Shown: piece by piece, positions 33,701 to 45,479 of the stretch
How positions within the stretch are numbered: position 1 is the stretch's first letter
How the letters are laid out: each line of letters starts with the position of its first letter
From: Inia geoffrensis
Lineage: Eukaryota > Chordata > Mammalia > Artiodactyla > Iniidae
Reading direction: 5' to 3'
Assembly (NCBI GenBank): GCA_036417435.1
Contig: CM070899.1
Location: 152,286,237 to 152,350,236, forward strand
Length of the DNA stretch: 64,000 bases
Translations under genes and position numbers: made by a program
Notes under the pieces: model-generated
Told to the model about the DNA's origin: nothing
The model's database searches: none
The model's input: the letters and a program-made list of their open reading frames with translations, nothing else

Positions 33701-34429
33701 ATCAGCACCTCTTCCCAAAGACCGCCAGTGTCTGTAGCTTGGAATAAAAAACGTGGGCACTTTACCTTCCCCTGCCTGCCTAGCCAAACTCTTTTGCACC
33801 AAAGGGCTCAAGGAAGGCCTCTTTTGAAGTGGCCCAGTGTGTTCTTGCGGACACTTGCAGGACCCAAACTCCTGTAAGGGGCCGCACAGCCTGGCAGTCT
33901 GGACTCAGCCTTCTCCCAGATTCGCAAGCAGTCGCCAGAGTTGAACTGCTTAACCCCTCTAGCATTTGAGAAGTGGATATGCTAAAGCAGGAGAATTCTG
34001 TTTGTCCGAACTTCCTTCCCTTAGATTCCTTGCCACTATTCTTTGCAAGTTCTTCTTTTCAGAGGACTCTTTGCCCTTTTTAGGGATGCGTCTTCCCCTT
34101 GTAACTTGTGGCCTGCCCTTAAAATATTGGTACTCAATGGAATTCTGTTCTCAGCCGTCTTCCGTTTTTTCTTTGCCCACTCTTTCTGAATAATTTTATC
34201 CACGCTCACCTTAAACTGCTGAAGAGCCCTAAATGTATATCTCAGACCAGACTTTCTAGAAGCCTCAACTCATTATTTTCAAACGTGTAATGGACATTTT
34301 AAACCCGTGAATCCCGCAGACACATTAAAGTTAACGTGTTGAACACTGACCCTGTTCCCGTTATTATCCTATTAATAGTGCTCAGTTCACAATCGGGACA
34401 CGCCAGCCTCCTTGCCTCACGCCCTACAT
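33701..34429. other. Intergenic, no recognised feature
   Basis: The region immediately upstream of IQGAP1 drops quickly to AT-rich sequence. No exon or repeat recognised. Confidence 0.45.
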
Positions 34430-34700
34430 GCAATCGGTATTATTACTGAAGTGTCTCGCTTTTGTGTCTGTCTCCACTGTGATTACATCATCTCCGTTCT
34501 CCCTTCTGCCAACCAACTCCCCACAGTCACCTGCGTGTTCTTTCTAAAGTGCAAATACGGTCGTGTTCTTCCTTTTCAAAGTCTTTTCCTAATATTTCCT
34601 TCAGGATATGGTCCAAATTCCTTACCATGCCAAATAAGCCACTTCACAACCTGACTCCAGGCTGTTTGCTCTAGCAATTTTCGGTTTATCCATTCTTCCT
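34430..34700 (+). repeat. L2 LINE fragment
   Basis: 'ctttctaaagtgcaaatacggtcgtg', 'tatggtccaaattccttaccatgcc' and 'cacaacctgactccaggctg' follow sense L2. Confidence 0.75.
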
Positions 34701-35019
34701 TCAAAATAGTAAAGTGATATACTTGAAAACCTGTAAAAACAAAACACCCCCATTAAAAAATGGTCAAAGATTTAATTTGTTACAAATTCAGAAATTAGTT
34801 CTTTCTTAAGCTTTTGAGTTTAGCTTGCAAATTTTATTATTCTATTTATAAGTCTAGCATATTTTACCAATCACTTTGCAGAAACTTAGAATAATTTTTG
34901 GTCCCATTCACAAACTTAGTTAATTCAACATCTTCCAACATTTAAAATTGTCTGTAAACTTAATCTATTAGATTTTCTTTTTAATGTCTTCAGTTGTTTA
35001 GCCTAGAATCTTCTCAAGG
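34701..35019. other. No recognised feature
   Basis: AT-rich intergenic DNA. Confidence 0.4.
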
Positions 35020-35032
35020 CTTAGTAATCCTT

Positions 35033-35233
35033 TTTTTTTTTTTCTATACGTGGGCCTCTCACTGTTGTGGCCCCTCCCTTTGCGGAGCACAGACTCCAGA
35101 CGCGCAGGCTCAGCGGCCATGGCTCATGGGCCCAGCCGCTCCGCGGCATGTGGGATCTTCCCAGACCAGGGCACGAACCCGTGTCCCTTGCATCGGCAGG
35201 CGGACTCTCAACCACTGTGCCACCAGGGAAGCC
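35033..35233 (-). repeat. Young CHR-type SINE
   Basis: Antisense near-consensus copy with target duplication CTTAGTAATCCTT (35020-35032 and 35234-35246). Confidence 0.95.
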
Positions 35234-35246
35234 CTTAGTAATCCTT

Positions 35247-35599
35247 ATAAATCAAATATACTTATAAATATAATGAATTTAAAGTTTTCTTAGACGACCC
35301 AGTTCCATGTGTAAGCAGTAAAATTTCAACTCAAAACCTGAAGTCTAAAACTAACTCAATTATACATTTTAAATGAGTTATAAGACCATCACTCTAATAA
35401 GCCAAATTTTCTTAAACATTGCAAGTGCCTAAAAAGTGAAATATGCACATATTTCTTCTAAACCCCAACATATTAATCACATAGTTTTTACCTCCATTAA
35501 AGCCTTTGTGCTTAATTCTAAAGCTTCTGAGTTGAAAGACACAGAACTGCTAAGAAAGACAGTTTCAGCCTAGTTAATTAAGATTACTTTTAATCAGAC
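35247..35599. other. No recognised feature
   Basis: AT-rich intergenic DNA, possibly unique. Confidence 0.4.
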
Positions 35600-35723
35600 A
35601 TTTTTTTGTTTGTTTGTGTCATTCCCCCAACCACCACTCCACACCGGGCGGCTTGTGGGATCCCAGTTCCCTGACCAGTGAGAGTGCTGAGTCCTAACCG
35701 CTGGATCGCCAGCGAATTCCCTG
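35600..35723 (-). repeat. tRNA-derived SINE, short type, diverged
   Basis: 'cttgtgggatcccagttccctgacca' and 'ctggatcgccagcgaattccctg' are the reverse complement of the short type. Older than its neighbours. Confidence 0.8.
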
Positions 35724-36154
35724 ATGAGAGGTTTTCTACCAAACATAAGTTCTGGAGCTACAGACTTTCAGAGCCATTCTTCTCACTATGCCAACTGATA
35801 TTTTGAGCCCCTTTTAAAATTCTGTTATGGACTTCAAAACTCATTACCTCATCCTCTGACTACTCTTAGAATTCTGCAAATACTGCCCAGTTTATCTTTT
35901 GATTTTATTTTATATTTCTTGGCTTTTAAGATACATACATGTTTTTATTTTAATTCTAAAGACCTTTGTAATGGATGAAATTCAAATGTGTAAATGCATT
36001 TCCTCTCTAATCATAAAGGTCATGAAACTAATGGGCTCTTGAATTCTTTCTTATTCCTAGAACCATACAATTCTAACAGGTATTTAAATGAATATCCTAT
36101 TGAGTTTCAGATATCTCAAATAGCTTTATCTGATTGTCACAAGTTAAGTCATTC
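35724..36154. other. No recognised feature
   Basis: Intergenic AT-rich sequence. Confidence 0.4.
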
Positions 36155-36375
36155 TTCATAACTATAATAACTGAAATGTACTGAGGCCTTACTGGACTCT
36201 GTGTTTTGTATTTATTTTCTAATCTGAGCCTAATAATAATCCAACAAAGAACTATTATTATCTCCAATTTACAGATGAGAAAATGGAGAACTACATAATT
36301 CAACTGAAGCCACACAGCAAGAGGCAGAGCTGGAACTCAAACCCAGGCCTGTCTAGGGACAAAATCCACATGCCT
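36155..36375 (-). repeat. MIR SINE
   Basis: 'ctgaggccttactggactctg', 'tctccaatttacagatgagaaaatgg' and 'ctggaactcaaacccaggc' follow reverse-complement MIR. Confidence 0.85.
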
Positions 36376-36429
36376 GGTCAATAAATACAAGTTTCATAGA
36401 AATTCACATTACGGTCATAGCTGACATCA

Positions 36430-37000
36430 GAGTAGCAATGTTTTCTTTTGTTTTTTTAATTGATACTATTGGCAAAGGGGTGAAAAAGCAACCTTTCTCA
36501 TGCACTGCTGGTTTGGCTGTAAACTGGTATAACCTTTCTGAAGTCCAACTTTGTGTTATGCAGCCATCCTTCAAACAACAAACTTTACTTCTTGGAATAT
36601 ATCGTAAAGAAGTTATTTTTTAGTGTGCAAAAATTAGTGATGAAGATGCTCTTTGGAAATGTCTTAAATGCCTGCCACTGGGTTGTTTTTCTTTGTTGCT
36701 TCTTTGTTTTTTACTCAGTGATGGCAACTCCACACAATGGAATTCTATGCAGTCATAAAAGTCATGATTTGTGGTTCTGTTCAGGCTTGAATGGCTACAA
36801 GGAATAGAGACCCACTTTTCTTTTTTTTTTTCTTTTTATTTTGCTGCCCCGCACGGCATGGGGGGGTCTTAGTTTCCCCACCAGGGAACGAACCTGTGCA
36901 CCCTATAGTGGAAGCGCGGACTCCTAACCACTGGATAGCCAGGGAATTCCAGAGACCCACTTTTTTACCTCTAGAGGAAAATAGGCTGGAAGGGAGGTAT
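36430..37000 (+). repeat. Old L1/HAL1-type fragment with a SINE
   Basis: 'aaagcaacctttctcatgcactgctgg' and 'cacacaatggaattctatgcagtcataaa' are ORF2-type landmarks in sense orientation. A SINE interrupts it. Confidence 0.65.
36820..36950 (-). repeat. tRNA-derived SINE, short type
   Basis: Antisense copy with target duplication AGAGACCCACTTTT (36806-36819 and 36951-36964). Confidence 0.93.
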
Positions 37001-37429
37001 TTATAATAAAGCTATATATGGACTAGAATTGGAGCAAGAAAAAACAGGACTAACAGAAGCCTGAAGCCATGGCTCTGTCCCTCTGGGCATCTCGGCTTCT
37101 CCACAGGTCTATTCTACCCTCCTCTCCTTGACAACCAGCTTCCTCCATTCTAATATTTTGTGCTCCCTCACAACTCTGGCTTCTATTTGATGGAAGGCCA
37201 TGGCATCCTTACACCATCAGCTCCATTGAGGATATCAGTTGCCCAATTTCATAATCCAGTGGCATCTGATTGGATTAGCTCATCTTTCCACCCCATTAGT
37301 ATGTCTCTGACCACCTACAGGTGGGCTGTCCTTGGATCAGATGCCAATCCTTTAGCTCAATTAGCTGGGGTCAGGGAATCAGCCAGTTAAGAATAGAAAA
37401 CTGTGAGCTGGCATTATTTCCTTCAGTGG
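37001..37429. other. No recognised feature
   Basis: Intergenic. The 76-codon plus-strand open frame at 37160-37390 has no domain signature. Confidence 0.4.
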
Positions 37430-37760
37430 GAGACTGGCTAGGCAAACAATGATCAGTATTTTTAATATGATGGTTAAGTGAAAATAACATTATGAACTAA
37501 TAAATATATTATGATACCACTTTTGCCTTAAAAATATAGATATAGATGTACATATAAATAGAAAAAAGGCTGGAAGCACATACACCAGTATAGTAACAGT
37601 GGTTTCTCCAAATGGGGAATTACAATGGATTTGTGGCTTTGTGTGGGGGATTTATTTGCTTCTTTATATTTACCAAATTTCTAAATGAGCTACTCAAAAT
37701 ATTATTTTGTCAGTAAGTATATATATGAATAAAGTTAGTAAATATGAAATGAATAAATAA
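37430..37760 (+). repeat. Old L1/HAL1-type 3' end
   Basis: 'gtatagtaacagtggtttctccaaatgggg' and 'gcttctttatatttaccaaatttc' resemble an old L1 3' UTR in sense orientation. Confidence 0.55.
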
Positions 37761-37924
37761 ACAAAAATTAAATGGCAAAATAATGAGCTAATGGGTCGCT
37801 TTGGAGATAGAATTGGTTCACGATCTCAAGGAATTTACAGATTCGTGGAAGTGGAGCAATATTAACAGAATAGCTTCAGATAAGCACCATAATAGAGATT
37901 TCTCTTGGCCTGGGATACCTTTTA

Positions 37925-38045
37925 GCCTCTTATCTGCCTGGGAAACTCCTACTCAACTTCTCAGACTCAACTCAAATGTCACCTCCTCCCCAAGCAAAAT
38001 TAATCACTTCCTCATTTATTTCCCATAACACTTAGAAGCATACGT
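37925..38045 (+). repeat. L2 LINE 3' fragment
   Basis: 'ctgcctgggaaactcctactcaacttctcagactcaactcaaatgtcacctcc' is a recognisable sense L2 block. Confidence 0.85.
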
Positions 38046-38129
38046 CTTCCAAAAAAATGTCCCATTTCACATGTTTAATACTTCTGAAATCAGGATAGTC
38101 TTACAACCAGTATTAAAAGAAACTCACCA

Positions 38130-38332
38130 GGGCTTCCCTGGTGGCGCAGTGGTTGAGAGTTCGCCTGCCGATGCAGGGGACACGGGTTCGTGCCCCGGTC
38201 TGGGAAGATTTCCACATGCCGCAGAGCGGCTGGGCCCATGAGCCACGGCCGCTGAGCCTGCGCTTCCGGAGCCTGTGCTCCGCAACGGGAGAGGTGACGG
38301 CAGTGAGAGGCCTGCGTACTGCAAAAAAAAAA
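38130..38332 (+). repeat. Young CHR-type SINE
   Basis: Starts 'gggcttccctggtggcgcag' and ends 'gcgtactgcaaaaaaaaaa'. No clear target duplication was identified by eye. Confidence 0.93.
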
Positions 38333-38569
38333 CCCAACAACAACTAGTCAGCTGCCAGGTAGAGAAGTAGATGGGAAAGTACCATAATTGTCATTGTAGA
38401 TGTGTTAATTTAACTAATTTCTCAGAAAAGATCAGAGAATTTTCAGAGCTGGAATCGATGACAGATTCATGCTTTAGGAATGGCTAAGTGGATCCAAATA
38501 GTTAGACTCTTCACAAAAAGCTTGGCTCCAACTTTGATTTAGAGAAGAGGCTAGTAAGTAAACCCAGTG

Positions 38570-38691
38570 ATAAATGTATGCTACTGTCAATCAAGTTTTT
38601 TAAAACATATACATTTGATAAGATATTCTCATAAATGTACACTACTGTCAATCAAGCTTTTTAAAACATATACATTTGATAAGATATTCTC
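38570..38691. repeat. Recent 61-bp tandem duplication
   Basis: 38570-38630 and 38631-38691 are two adjacent 61-bp copies beginning 'ataaatgta' and ending 'gataagatattctc'. They differ at three positions, all transitions. Confidence 0.96.
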
Positions 38692-39160
38692 AATGTCCCA
38701 AAAATCTGTCGGAATTTGATGGTGTACCCCACAATCAAAAGTATCTTCAATTCCAGGAAGTGTGTACCTTTATATGGCTTTATTATAGCACTTAACTCAT
38801 AGAATTACAATTAGTTATTTACCTGTCAATCTTCCCAGAGAGATCATTAACTTCTCAAAGACAGAAATTTGGGTAAATAAACCCCGTGTGAATAGTTAAC
38901 AAATGTAGCATCCTTACTGTTGGAGTTTTAAGATTTGCTTTTTATATAGTTCATATAGAAAATTTCCAGAAGGATGGATTCCTTAGGACAGATGGCAACA
39001 CTTTGGACTGCTTTGGTTCTTTGTCTTGTATGAATACATATAGGGCTTTGGATACATATAGCCTCTTTTATAAGAGGCTGGAAAATCTGAGGTTATAGCT
39101 TCTCAACACTCTTAAAGATCAAATGTTAAGGAATTAATTTGAGGGATAGCTTTTCAGGAG
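38692..39160. other. No recognised feature
   Basis: AT-rich intergenic sequence. Confidence 0.4.
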
Positions 39161-39164
39161 GTTG

Positions 39165-39690
39165 TAGCTATGCTGGGGTAGGCAGAGTTTTAAGATGATG
39201 CCCAAGATTCCATGCTTGGTTATCCATTCAAACACTAATCTAGGTAATGTTTTGAAGGGCTCTTGCTGATGTAATTAAGGTTACTAATCAGCTGATCTTA
39301 AGGTAGGGAGATTATCCAGGTAATCACATGAGCCCTTTAAAAGCAGAGAGTTTCTTTAGGTGGTAGCAGAAGAAGTCAAAGAAGCTCAAAGCACAGGAAT
39401 GATTTGATGGGCAATTGCCAGTTTTAAAGATGGAGGGGGCCACATGGAAAGGACCTGAGAGCAGCCTTGAAGAGCTGAGAGTGACCCCTGACCAGCAGCC
39501 AGCAAGGAAACAAGGACTTCAGATCTACAAATGCAAGGAACTTTGACCCTGTCAACAATTTAAATGAGCTTGGGAGCAGATTCTTCCCCAGATCCTCAAG
39601 ATAACAGCCCAGTTCAGAGAACGTTTTTACTTTGGTCCTATAAGACTTGAGCAAAAAATCCAGTCAAGCTTGCTCAGACTTCAATAGAAA
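39165..39690 (+). repeat. MLT1-type (MaLR) LTR
   Basis: 'gctgatgtaattaaggttactaatcagctgatc', 'aatcacatgagccctttaaaagcagagag', 'agccagcaaggaaacaagg' and the end 'caatagaaaactaatacat' fit an MLT1-like LTR. No viral coding sequence is present. Confidence 0.65.
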
Positions 39691-40254
39691 ACTAATACAT
39701 ATGTCCTAGGACATTTGGGTGTATGGAGAGGGGAATAAGGTTGTTCAAAGGTAGTATTGCCAAATATGCTGATGATAAAATTTTGCATTAAAAGAGCTAT
39801 GAGCTAGCTGGGCACTCTGCTCCTCTCTGACAAGTCTGTCACCATATAGTCAATGAATCTTTTGAGCAGAAGTAACCAGTAATAAAGCAGGTACTCCATT
39901 TGACCTATGCAATCTCTGATCTCATTTCTCTGTATTCCTATAGACTGAACAACTTGAGTAAGTAAACTAAGGCTAGCACCAGAACAAAGGGGATAACACA
40001 TAGCAAATTATAGAATACCATGAAGTGGGTATCTATTGAAAGCCAGTTTTCATCTTCATTAAACCTTGTGTTATCTATCACTGTGTAACTCTCCTTTGCC
40101 TCTTCATTGGAAGAAAATCTAGTTTGCCTTGTACTTCAGGTATTTAGATATCCTGGACCTTGTGTCTGAGCTTACCTCCTGCCAAGTACTTTGATTTTTG
40201 ACACTTCTTCAACCTCACGGTTTTTTAGAAATGAACAAAATTTTTAAACTATGT
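39691..40254. other. No recognised feature
   Basis: Intergenic; nothing recognised. Confidence 0.4.
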
Positions 40255-40450
40255 GTTTATAATTGCAGCCATTTACCAACTATTTACCATGTTCTAGAAC
40301 ATGCTAGGTGCTTTATATTGTCTCACTTAATCTTCACAATAATCTTATGAGAAAGATATAGTTACTCTCATTTTATAAATGAGGAAACAGGCACAAAAAG
40401 GTTATTTGCTCAAGGTCATAAGATTCAGAATTGGGAATCAAGCCTAGGTC
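40255..40450 (-). repeat. MIR SINE
   Basis: 'gtgctttatattgtctcacttaatcttcacaataatc' and 'cattttataaatgaggaaacaggc' follow reverse-complement MIR. Confidence 0.9.
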
Positions 40451-40974
40451 TTTCTTTCTGGTTCTAAAATCTCTGGCGAATCACCATTCAACACCAGCCC
40501 ACAGTTTTTAGACAGCATATCAATGAGAAGGTGTTCATTCACTTCTTGCACATGCCTAATTGCCTCTGGAAACCTTTCAACAAACATTTCTGAACACCCA
40601 GGTCCTGGTCTAGGGACAGCTGACAACAACAGGCTCAGAAGTTGCAGGAGGAAGCCAGGAAGTCAGCCCAGAATGGAGTTGGGGCATTGGCTTCCCGGCT
40701 GGGGTTAAAATAAGCCACAAGGCTTTACTGCGGTCTCAAGGCTATAGACAAAGGACAATACAAGAACCTATCAAGAGATATATTAGGATTCATGAGCTCA
40801 GGAGGTAGCCAGATCAAGGTACGGAGAAAAGAGAGATAAATGGGGCAAAGAATAAGGGACTCTTCCATGGGACTGGATACTGAGACAAGCTTGCATGAGC
40901 AGGGTTCCCTCATGGCAAGCCTCTTACACATCTACAAGGATGACCATGAGTTACTAGTAACAATAGCTAACTTG
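40451..40974. other. No recognised feature
   Basis: Two short overlapping open frames near 40444-40708 have no domain signature. Otherwise nothing. Confidence 0.4.
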
Positions 40975-41375
40975 TAATGAGTGCCCTCCAGGTCCACTTC
41001 TAAATGTTTGATATGCACTACCTTTTTGATCTTCACAAGAGGCCTATGAGTCAGAAACTACAGTTGACCCTTGAACAGCATGGGTTTGAACTGCACAAGT
41101 CCAATTATATGCAGATATTTTTCAATAGTAAATACTACAGAACTACATGGTTGGTGGTTGGTTGAATCCTTGGACACTGAGGAACTGCAGATACTGGGGG
41201 CTGACTATATATTACATGAAGATTAATCTAGGAGTTGTTCAAGGGTCAACTATAGTAGAATTCTCCAATTTAAGGATGAGGAAACTGAGACTCAGAAAGG
41301 TTAACTAATTTTCCAAAGAATACACACCTAATTAGTGACATAGGCAGGATTCGAAATGCATTTGACCCAAAACCC
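40975..41375 (-). repeat. MIR SINE split by a Tc1/mariner element
   Basis: Left half 'ctacctttttgatcttcacaagaggcc' and right half 'aaggatgaggaaactgagactcagaaaggtta' are one reverse-complement MIR interrupted at 41061-41252. Confidence 0.88.
41061..41252. mobile_element. Short non-autonomous Tc1/mariner element
   Basis: 192 bp with terminal inverted repeats CAGTTGACCCTTGAAC and GTTCAAGGGTCAACT(A) and a TA target duplication (41059-41060 and 41253-41254). The last base of the right terminus is mutated. It has no coding capacity and is probably a Tigger-type derivative. Confidence 0.88.
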
Positions 41376-41379
41376 ATAT

Positions 41380-41580
41380 ATACTATATATAAAAGAGATA
41401 ACTAATAAGAACCTACTATACAGCACAGGTAACTCTACTCAATACTCTGTAATGACCTATAAGGGAAAAGAATCTAAAAAAGAGTAGATATATACATATG
41501 TGTACTGATTCACTTTGCCGTACAGCAGAAACTAACACAACATTGTAAATCAACTATATTCCAATAAAAAATTTGTTTTA
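41380..41580 (+). repeat. 5'-truncated L1, 3' UTR only
   Basis: 'actgattcactttgccgtacagcagaaactaacacaacattg' followed by 'ccaataaaaaattt' is the same L1 3' UTR type as at 17443-17751. Confidence 0.85.
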
Positions 41581-41589
41581 AATCCCGTG

Positions 41590-41910
41590 TATATGAACAC
41601 TATTGTGTGCTGATGTGCCAATCCTTGTTCACGGTAGGGGCTACCTAGTGAGCTGAGTTGAAAGATTTGTGAGGCCCCATTTGCCAAGAACATGATACCC
41701 AGACATGGCAAAGCACTCCCAAGGAACTTTTAGACATCAAGACAGATTAGGGAGTACATATCAGAGAACAGTTGATTTTTACTAGGTGATATAAGAAGAT
41801 TTCCTAGAAGAGGTGTCATGTAAGCAAGCCTTCCAGGGAAGGCCAGTGGAAAGGATGAGAAAGCACAAGTTGGGGAAACAATGTAAACAAAGTCAGGAAA
41901 TTGTGAAAAT
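41590..41910 (-). repeat. L2 LINE fragment, diverged
   Basis: 'ttcctagaagaggtgtcatgtaagcaagccttccaggg' resembles reverse-complement L2. The left part is uncertain. Confidence 0.5.
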
Positions 41911-42024
41911 GTATGGTGTATGGGGCATGTGCATGTGTGTATGTGTCCTGCTTACTTCCTAACTCACTTCACTGCAGACTCCTCAAAGAGCAGAAGCCAC
42001 ATGATGCTTCAAAAAGTCGAAGTG

Positions 42025-42140
42025 GGGACTTCCCCGGTGGTCCAGTGGTTAAGACTTCGCCTTCCAATGCAGGGGGTGTGGGTTCGACCCCTGGTCAGGG
42101 AGCTAAGATCCCACATACCTTGTGGCCAAAAAACCAAAAA
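42025..42140 (+). repeat. tRNA-derived SINE, short type
   Basis: 'ggacttccccggtggtccag' head, 'gggttcgacccctggtcaggg' B-box region and 'tgtggccaaaaaaccaaaa' tail. Confidence 0.9.
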
Positions 42141-42884
42141 TAAAACAGAAGCAATATTGTAACAAATTTAACAAAGACTTTCAAAATGGCCCACATCAAA
42201 AAATCTTAAATAAAAAAAATGTCCAAGTGGAACCTCTTTGGAAAGACAACCCATCTTTGCAGAGGGTATAACCTTCTCTTTCCTTGGGTACCACAGATTT
42301 TTGGTTGGGGAATGGGTAGACCCTTTTGGTGAGAGGGATTATAAATACCCTCTTCCTTTGTCACTCCTCATTCCCTTTGATTGGTATGCAGATGGCAGAA
42401 TGCTCACCTCCTTTGTGGGATGCCACTTTCCTATGGGTTCCTCCAGAAGTGGAGTATGGAAAAATCTTCCTGGGCCTCTCATGAGATTACAGGCAAACTG
42501 GGGACATTTCTACTACCATTTGTATTTACAGAACAGGGCAATGTAGAATGCTGTGAGGCTCCAAATATATGTAAACTATCACAGAAAAAAAATGGGAGAA
42601 ACACACACATATGTAGCCATGTTTCTCCCTAAGACAACAGTCAGTTAACTGACCCATGTCCAGTCTGGTAGGAAAATGGCCAAGTTGGAATTTCCTCCTC
42701 ACAATACAGAGATGGACTTTCCAAATCATAAGTACCAATCACATTGTTCAGTTCAGGAATCACTGGCAACATCCCATGAATCAGAGTGCCTCATGTGGCA
42801 GAATTCATGCGTGAAGCTTAAAGAAAGTTTAATTTCAAGATCATGCCCTGTATTCATCTACCCATTCATATACCAATTGCTCTA
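42141..42884. other. No recognised feature
   Basis: About 0.7 kb. The plus-strand 102-codon open frame at 42238-42546 has no domain signature. Confidence 0.4.
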
Positions 42885-43110
42885 AGTGACATCTCCTCCA
42901 GGAAGTCTTCCTTGACTCTCAAGATAGCCCTTCTGTGGCTCCCATATGCTTCTTTGTATTGAAAATATGTATCTGTTATGTCTGTCTCCTTCAACTACTC
43001 TATGTGCTCCTCGAGAGAACTGTCATGTTTATATCTGTATCCCTAGCACCTCGGACTGAGCTTAGATGTAATAGGTAAATAATAAGTGTTTATTGAATTA
43101 AAATGAATCA
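42885..43110 (+). repeat. L2 LINE 3' end
   Basis: 'acatctcctccaggaagtcttccttgactc', 'atatctgtatccctagcacc' and 'ataagtgtttattgaatt' give a clear L2 3' terminus. Confidence 0.9.
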
Positions 43111-43654
43111 GTTGGGAAAATACAATGTGGGTTGGGCATGTATTCATATATTCTGTTTGTGATATGCCTCTGACTCTGAAGAGGTAGGACAGGGTGCATC
43201 CAGGCCTAGATTCTAGGCTAAGGTGCTGAAGTTAAGTGCTTTGGGTTTTCTTCATTTGAACCCAAACCACCTAGATAAAGAAATGTATGTACTCTTAGTA
43301 CACAAATGACAGATTCAGGGCAAAATCCCTGCTCATTAATAAAAGCAAGCTTCTAACTTCAGGATCCCTAGATTTTCGCTTATAATCTGATGGGCAGCTA
43401 AAACAGGTGGGATCAACCTGCCATCCTGACTGCAAGGAGAGAAGCCAAACATTTGAGTACTGGGACCTCATTGTGGACAAATAACCCAGTATCTGGGGCA
43501 GAAGGCAGGGTCATACCAGGAGAAGAGTCAGGAAAGGAAAATTGTTGCCAGAGCCCACGTAAGGGTCTTAAATTCTATACTAAGGAAATTCAACTCTCCC
43601 CTATAGACAAGAGGAAACTAAGATTTTATAAGCTGGGAAGGAGTATGATTTGAT
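43111..43654. other. No recognised feature
   Basis: Intergenic; nothing recognised. Confidence 0.4.
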
Positions 43655-43920
43655 TCAACAAAGATTTACGAAATGTTGTACTTAGGTACTAACGTGGTCA
43701 TAAAGTTGAGTTAAACATAGTCTCTGCCCTTTCGACAAGTATACAAATGAGAGTACAAGATGGAATAAAAAGTGAGTGAAACCCAAGATATGGAAAGGGT
43801 TATAGAGATCCAAAGGAGAACCCAACTGCTTGATGGAGGAGATGTGGAAATATTTCCTGGAGAGGGAATGTTTTAAAGGGGATTTAAAGAATGGGTACTT
43901 TATGAACATAGAATTCACTC
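43655..43920 (-). repeat. L2 LINE fragment
   Basis: 'ttcaacaaagatttacgaaatgttgtac', 'tagtctctgccctttcgacaag' and 'ggaaatatttcctggagagggaatg' follow reverse-complement L2. Confidence 0.65.
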
Positions 43921-43924
43921 AATA

Positions 43925-44660
43925 GCCAATAAACCTGTAAAAGTTGTTCACCATCCCTACTAATCAGGGAAATGCATGTTAAAACCACAATGAAATATTA
44001 TTTCATACCCATCGGATTGCAAAAATTCAAAAGTCTGACAAAACTAAGGATTGACAAGAAAGAATAGTAGTGGAAATATTTATATACTTCTGGTGAGAAT
44101 GGAAATTAGTACGACCACTTTGGAGAATAATTTGGCAATATCTAGCTAAAGATGAACTCACCCTATGACTTCAGAATTTCACTTCTAGGTATGTATACCC
44201 AGAGAGACTCCTACACATGTACACAAGGAGACGTACCAAAATACACAGAAATACCTGCGACAGCAAACACCAGAAATGACCTAATAGCTATCATCAGGAA
44301 AACAGATGAATTGTGCTGTGATTATACACCAAATATTAAAGCAAGGAAATTAAGTATATGTACCAACATGAATGAATCTCACAAATGTAATATTTGGGGT
44401 GGTACAGGATACTTACCTTGATACTCATTCATATACAATATAAACAAGTTTATGCAAAACAATATTATACATTGCTTAGGGATCTATATCAATATCTCCA
44501 TACAAATATATACAGAGAGAAAGAGAGCATAAACAAATATAAAGGCATAAGAGTGAGAAATACCAAATTCAGGAGAGTGAAATATGGGTTGGAGAAGGGC
44601 TATATTTGGGGAGGGGCTCACAGGAAACTTTAGTGTAAATTTTAAGTGTAAAATCATCTT
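43925..44660 (+). repeat. Old L1-type ORF2 fragment
   Basis: 'ctactaatcagggaaatgcatgttaaaacc', 'actttggagaataatttggc' and 'acttctaggtatgtataccc' are sense ORF2 landmarks. The frame is broken. Confidence 0.75.
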
Positions 44661-44750
44661 TCTTTCTTTCCTTCTTTTTTGAAATTTCTTAAGCTGAGTG
44701 GTAGGTACGTGGTTGCTCTTGCTCTCCTCTTTATACCTTTTGTATATCTT

Positions 44751-44869
44751 TCTTTTTTCTGGCCACACCACATGGCATGTGGGAACCTAATTCCCCGACC
44801 AGGGATTGAACCCTGGCCCATGACAGTGAAAGTGCTGAGTCCTGACCACTGGACCACCAGGGAATTCCC
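44751..44869 (-). repeat. tRNA-derived SINE, short type
   Basis: Antisense copy with target duplication CCTTTTGTATATCTT (44736-44750 and 44870-44884). Confidence 0.95.
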
Positions 44870-45099
44870 CCTTTTGTATATCTTACATGTTGAATTAAAA
44901 AAAAAAATAAGTGAATACTTGTTTATTCTGAAGAATTGAGGTAGCAAGTCATTCTAGAGAGAAGAATGTTCTGGAGAGGGCAGGCTACATTCAGGGAACA
45001 AAGTGTCACCGTTCTGTTTGGCAGAATAAAGGGTATTTTATGGAATAAGCACAGCAACTTGCATTTTTATTTATATAACATCCTGCAGCATATAAATCA

Positions 45100-45200
45100 T
45101 TTTCACATACACCAGCTCATTTAATTATTAACTTGAAGAAAAGTATTCTCATTTTATAGGTGGGGGAAACAGGCTCAGAAAGGTTATGTGATATGTTTGT
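45100..45200 (-). repeat. MIR SINE fragment
   Basis: 'ctcattttataggtgggggaaacaggctcagaaagg' is a reverse-complement MIR core. Confidence 0.7.
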
Positions 45201-45204
45201 GAAT

Positions 45205-45380
45205 ATCTTTGTTAGAGAAAAAGTTTGAAAGGATGTACAATAAACAGTAGTGATTATCTCTGGAAGGTGGGGTAATGGGTGATTTTACCTTTCTTGTTTG
45301 CTTAATTATATTTTCTGATATTTCTAAAATGAACATGTGTAATTTATGAAGTAAAAAAGTAATAAAGCAGGGAGGGGAAG
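45205..45380 (+). repeat. Old L1/HAL1-type 3' fragment
   Basis: 'gtgattatctctggaaggtggggtaatggg' and 'aaaatgaacatgtgtaatttatg' resemble an old L1 3' UTR. Confidence 0.55.
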
Positions 45381-45479
45381 GGAAAGGAGCAAGAAAAAAG
45401 TAACTTCCTCAAATAGTGGAGTTCTTTGATTCTGATCCTATACCCTAAATACAAGAATGACAAACAACAGAAGAAATAA

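Noticed and set aside
32814..33877. Long plus-strand open frames (up to 248 codons) in the IQGAP1 CpG island
   Set aside because: They are Pro/Arg/Ala-rich, overlap in several frames on both strands and have no domain. This is what high GC content produces by lack of stop codons. The 179-codon frame starting at 33338 only exists because the IQGAP1 ATG sits in a palindromic CATG.
40444..40708. Overlapping 61-codon frames on opposite strands
   Set aside because: They are short, without domain, splice signals or unusual composition.
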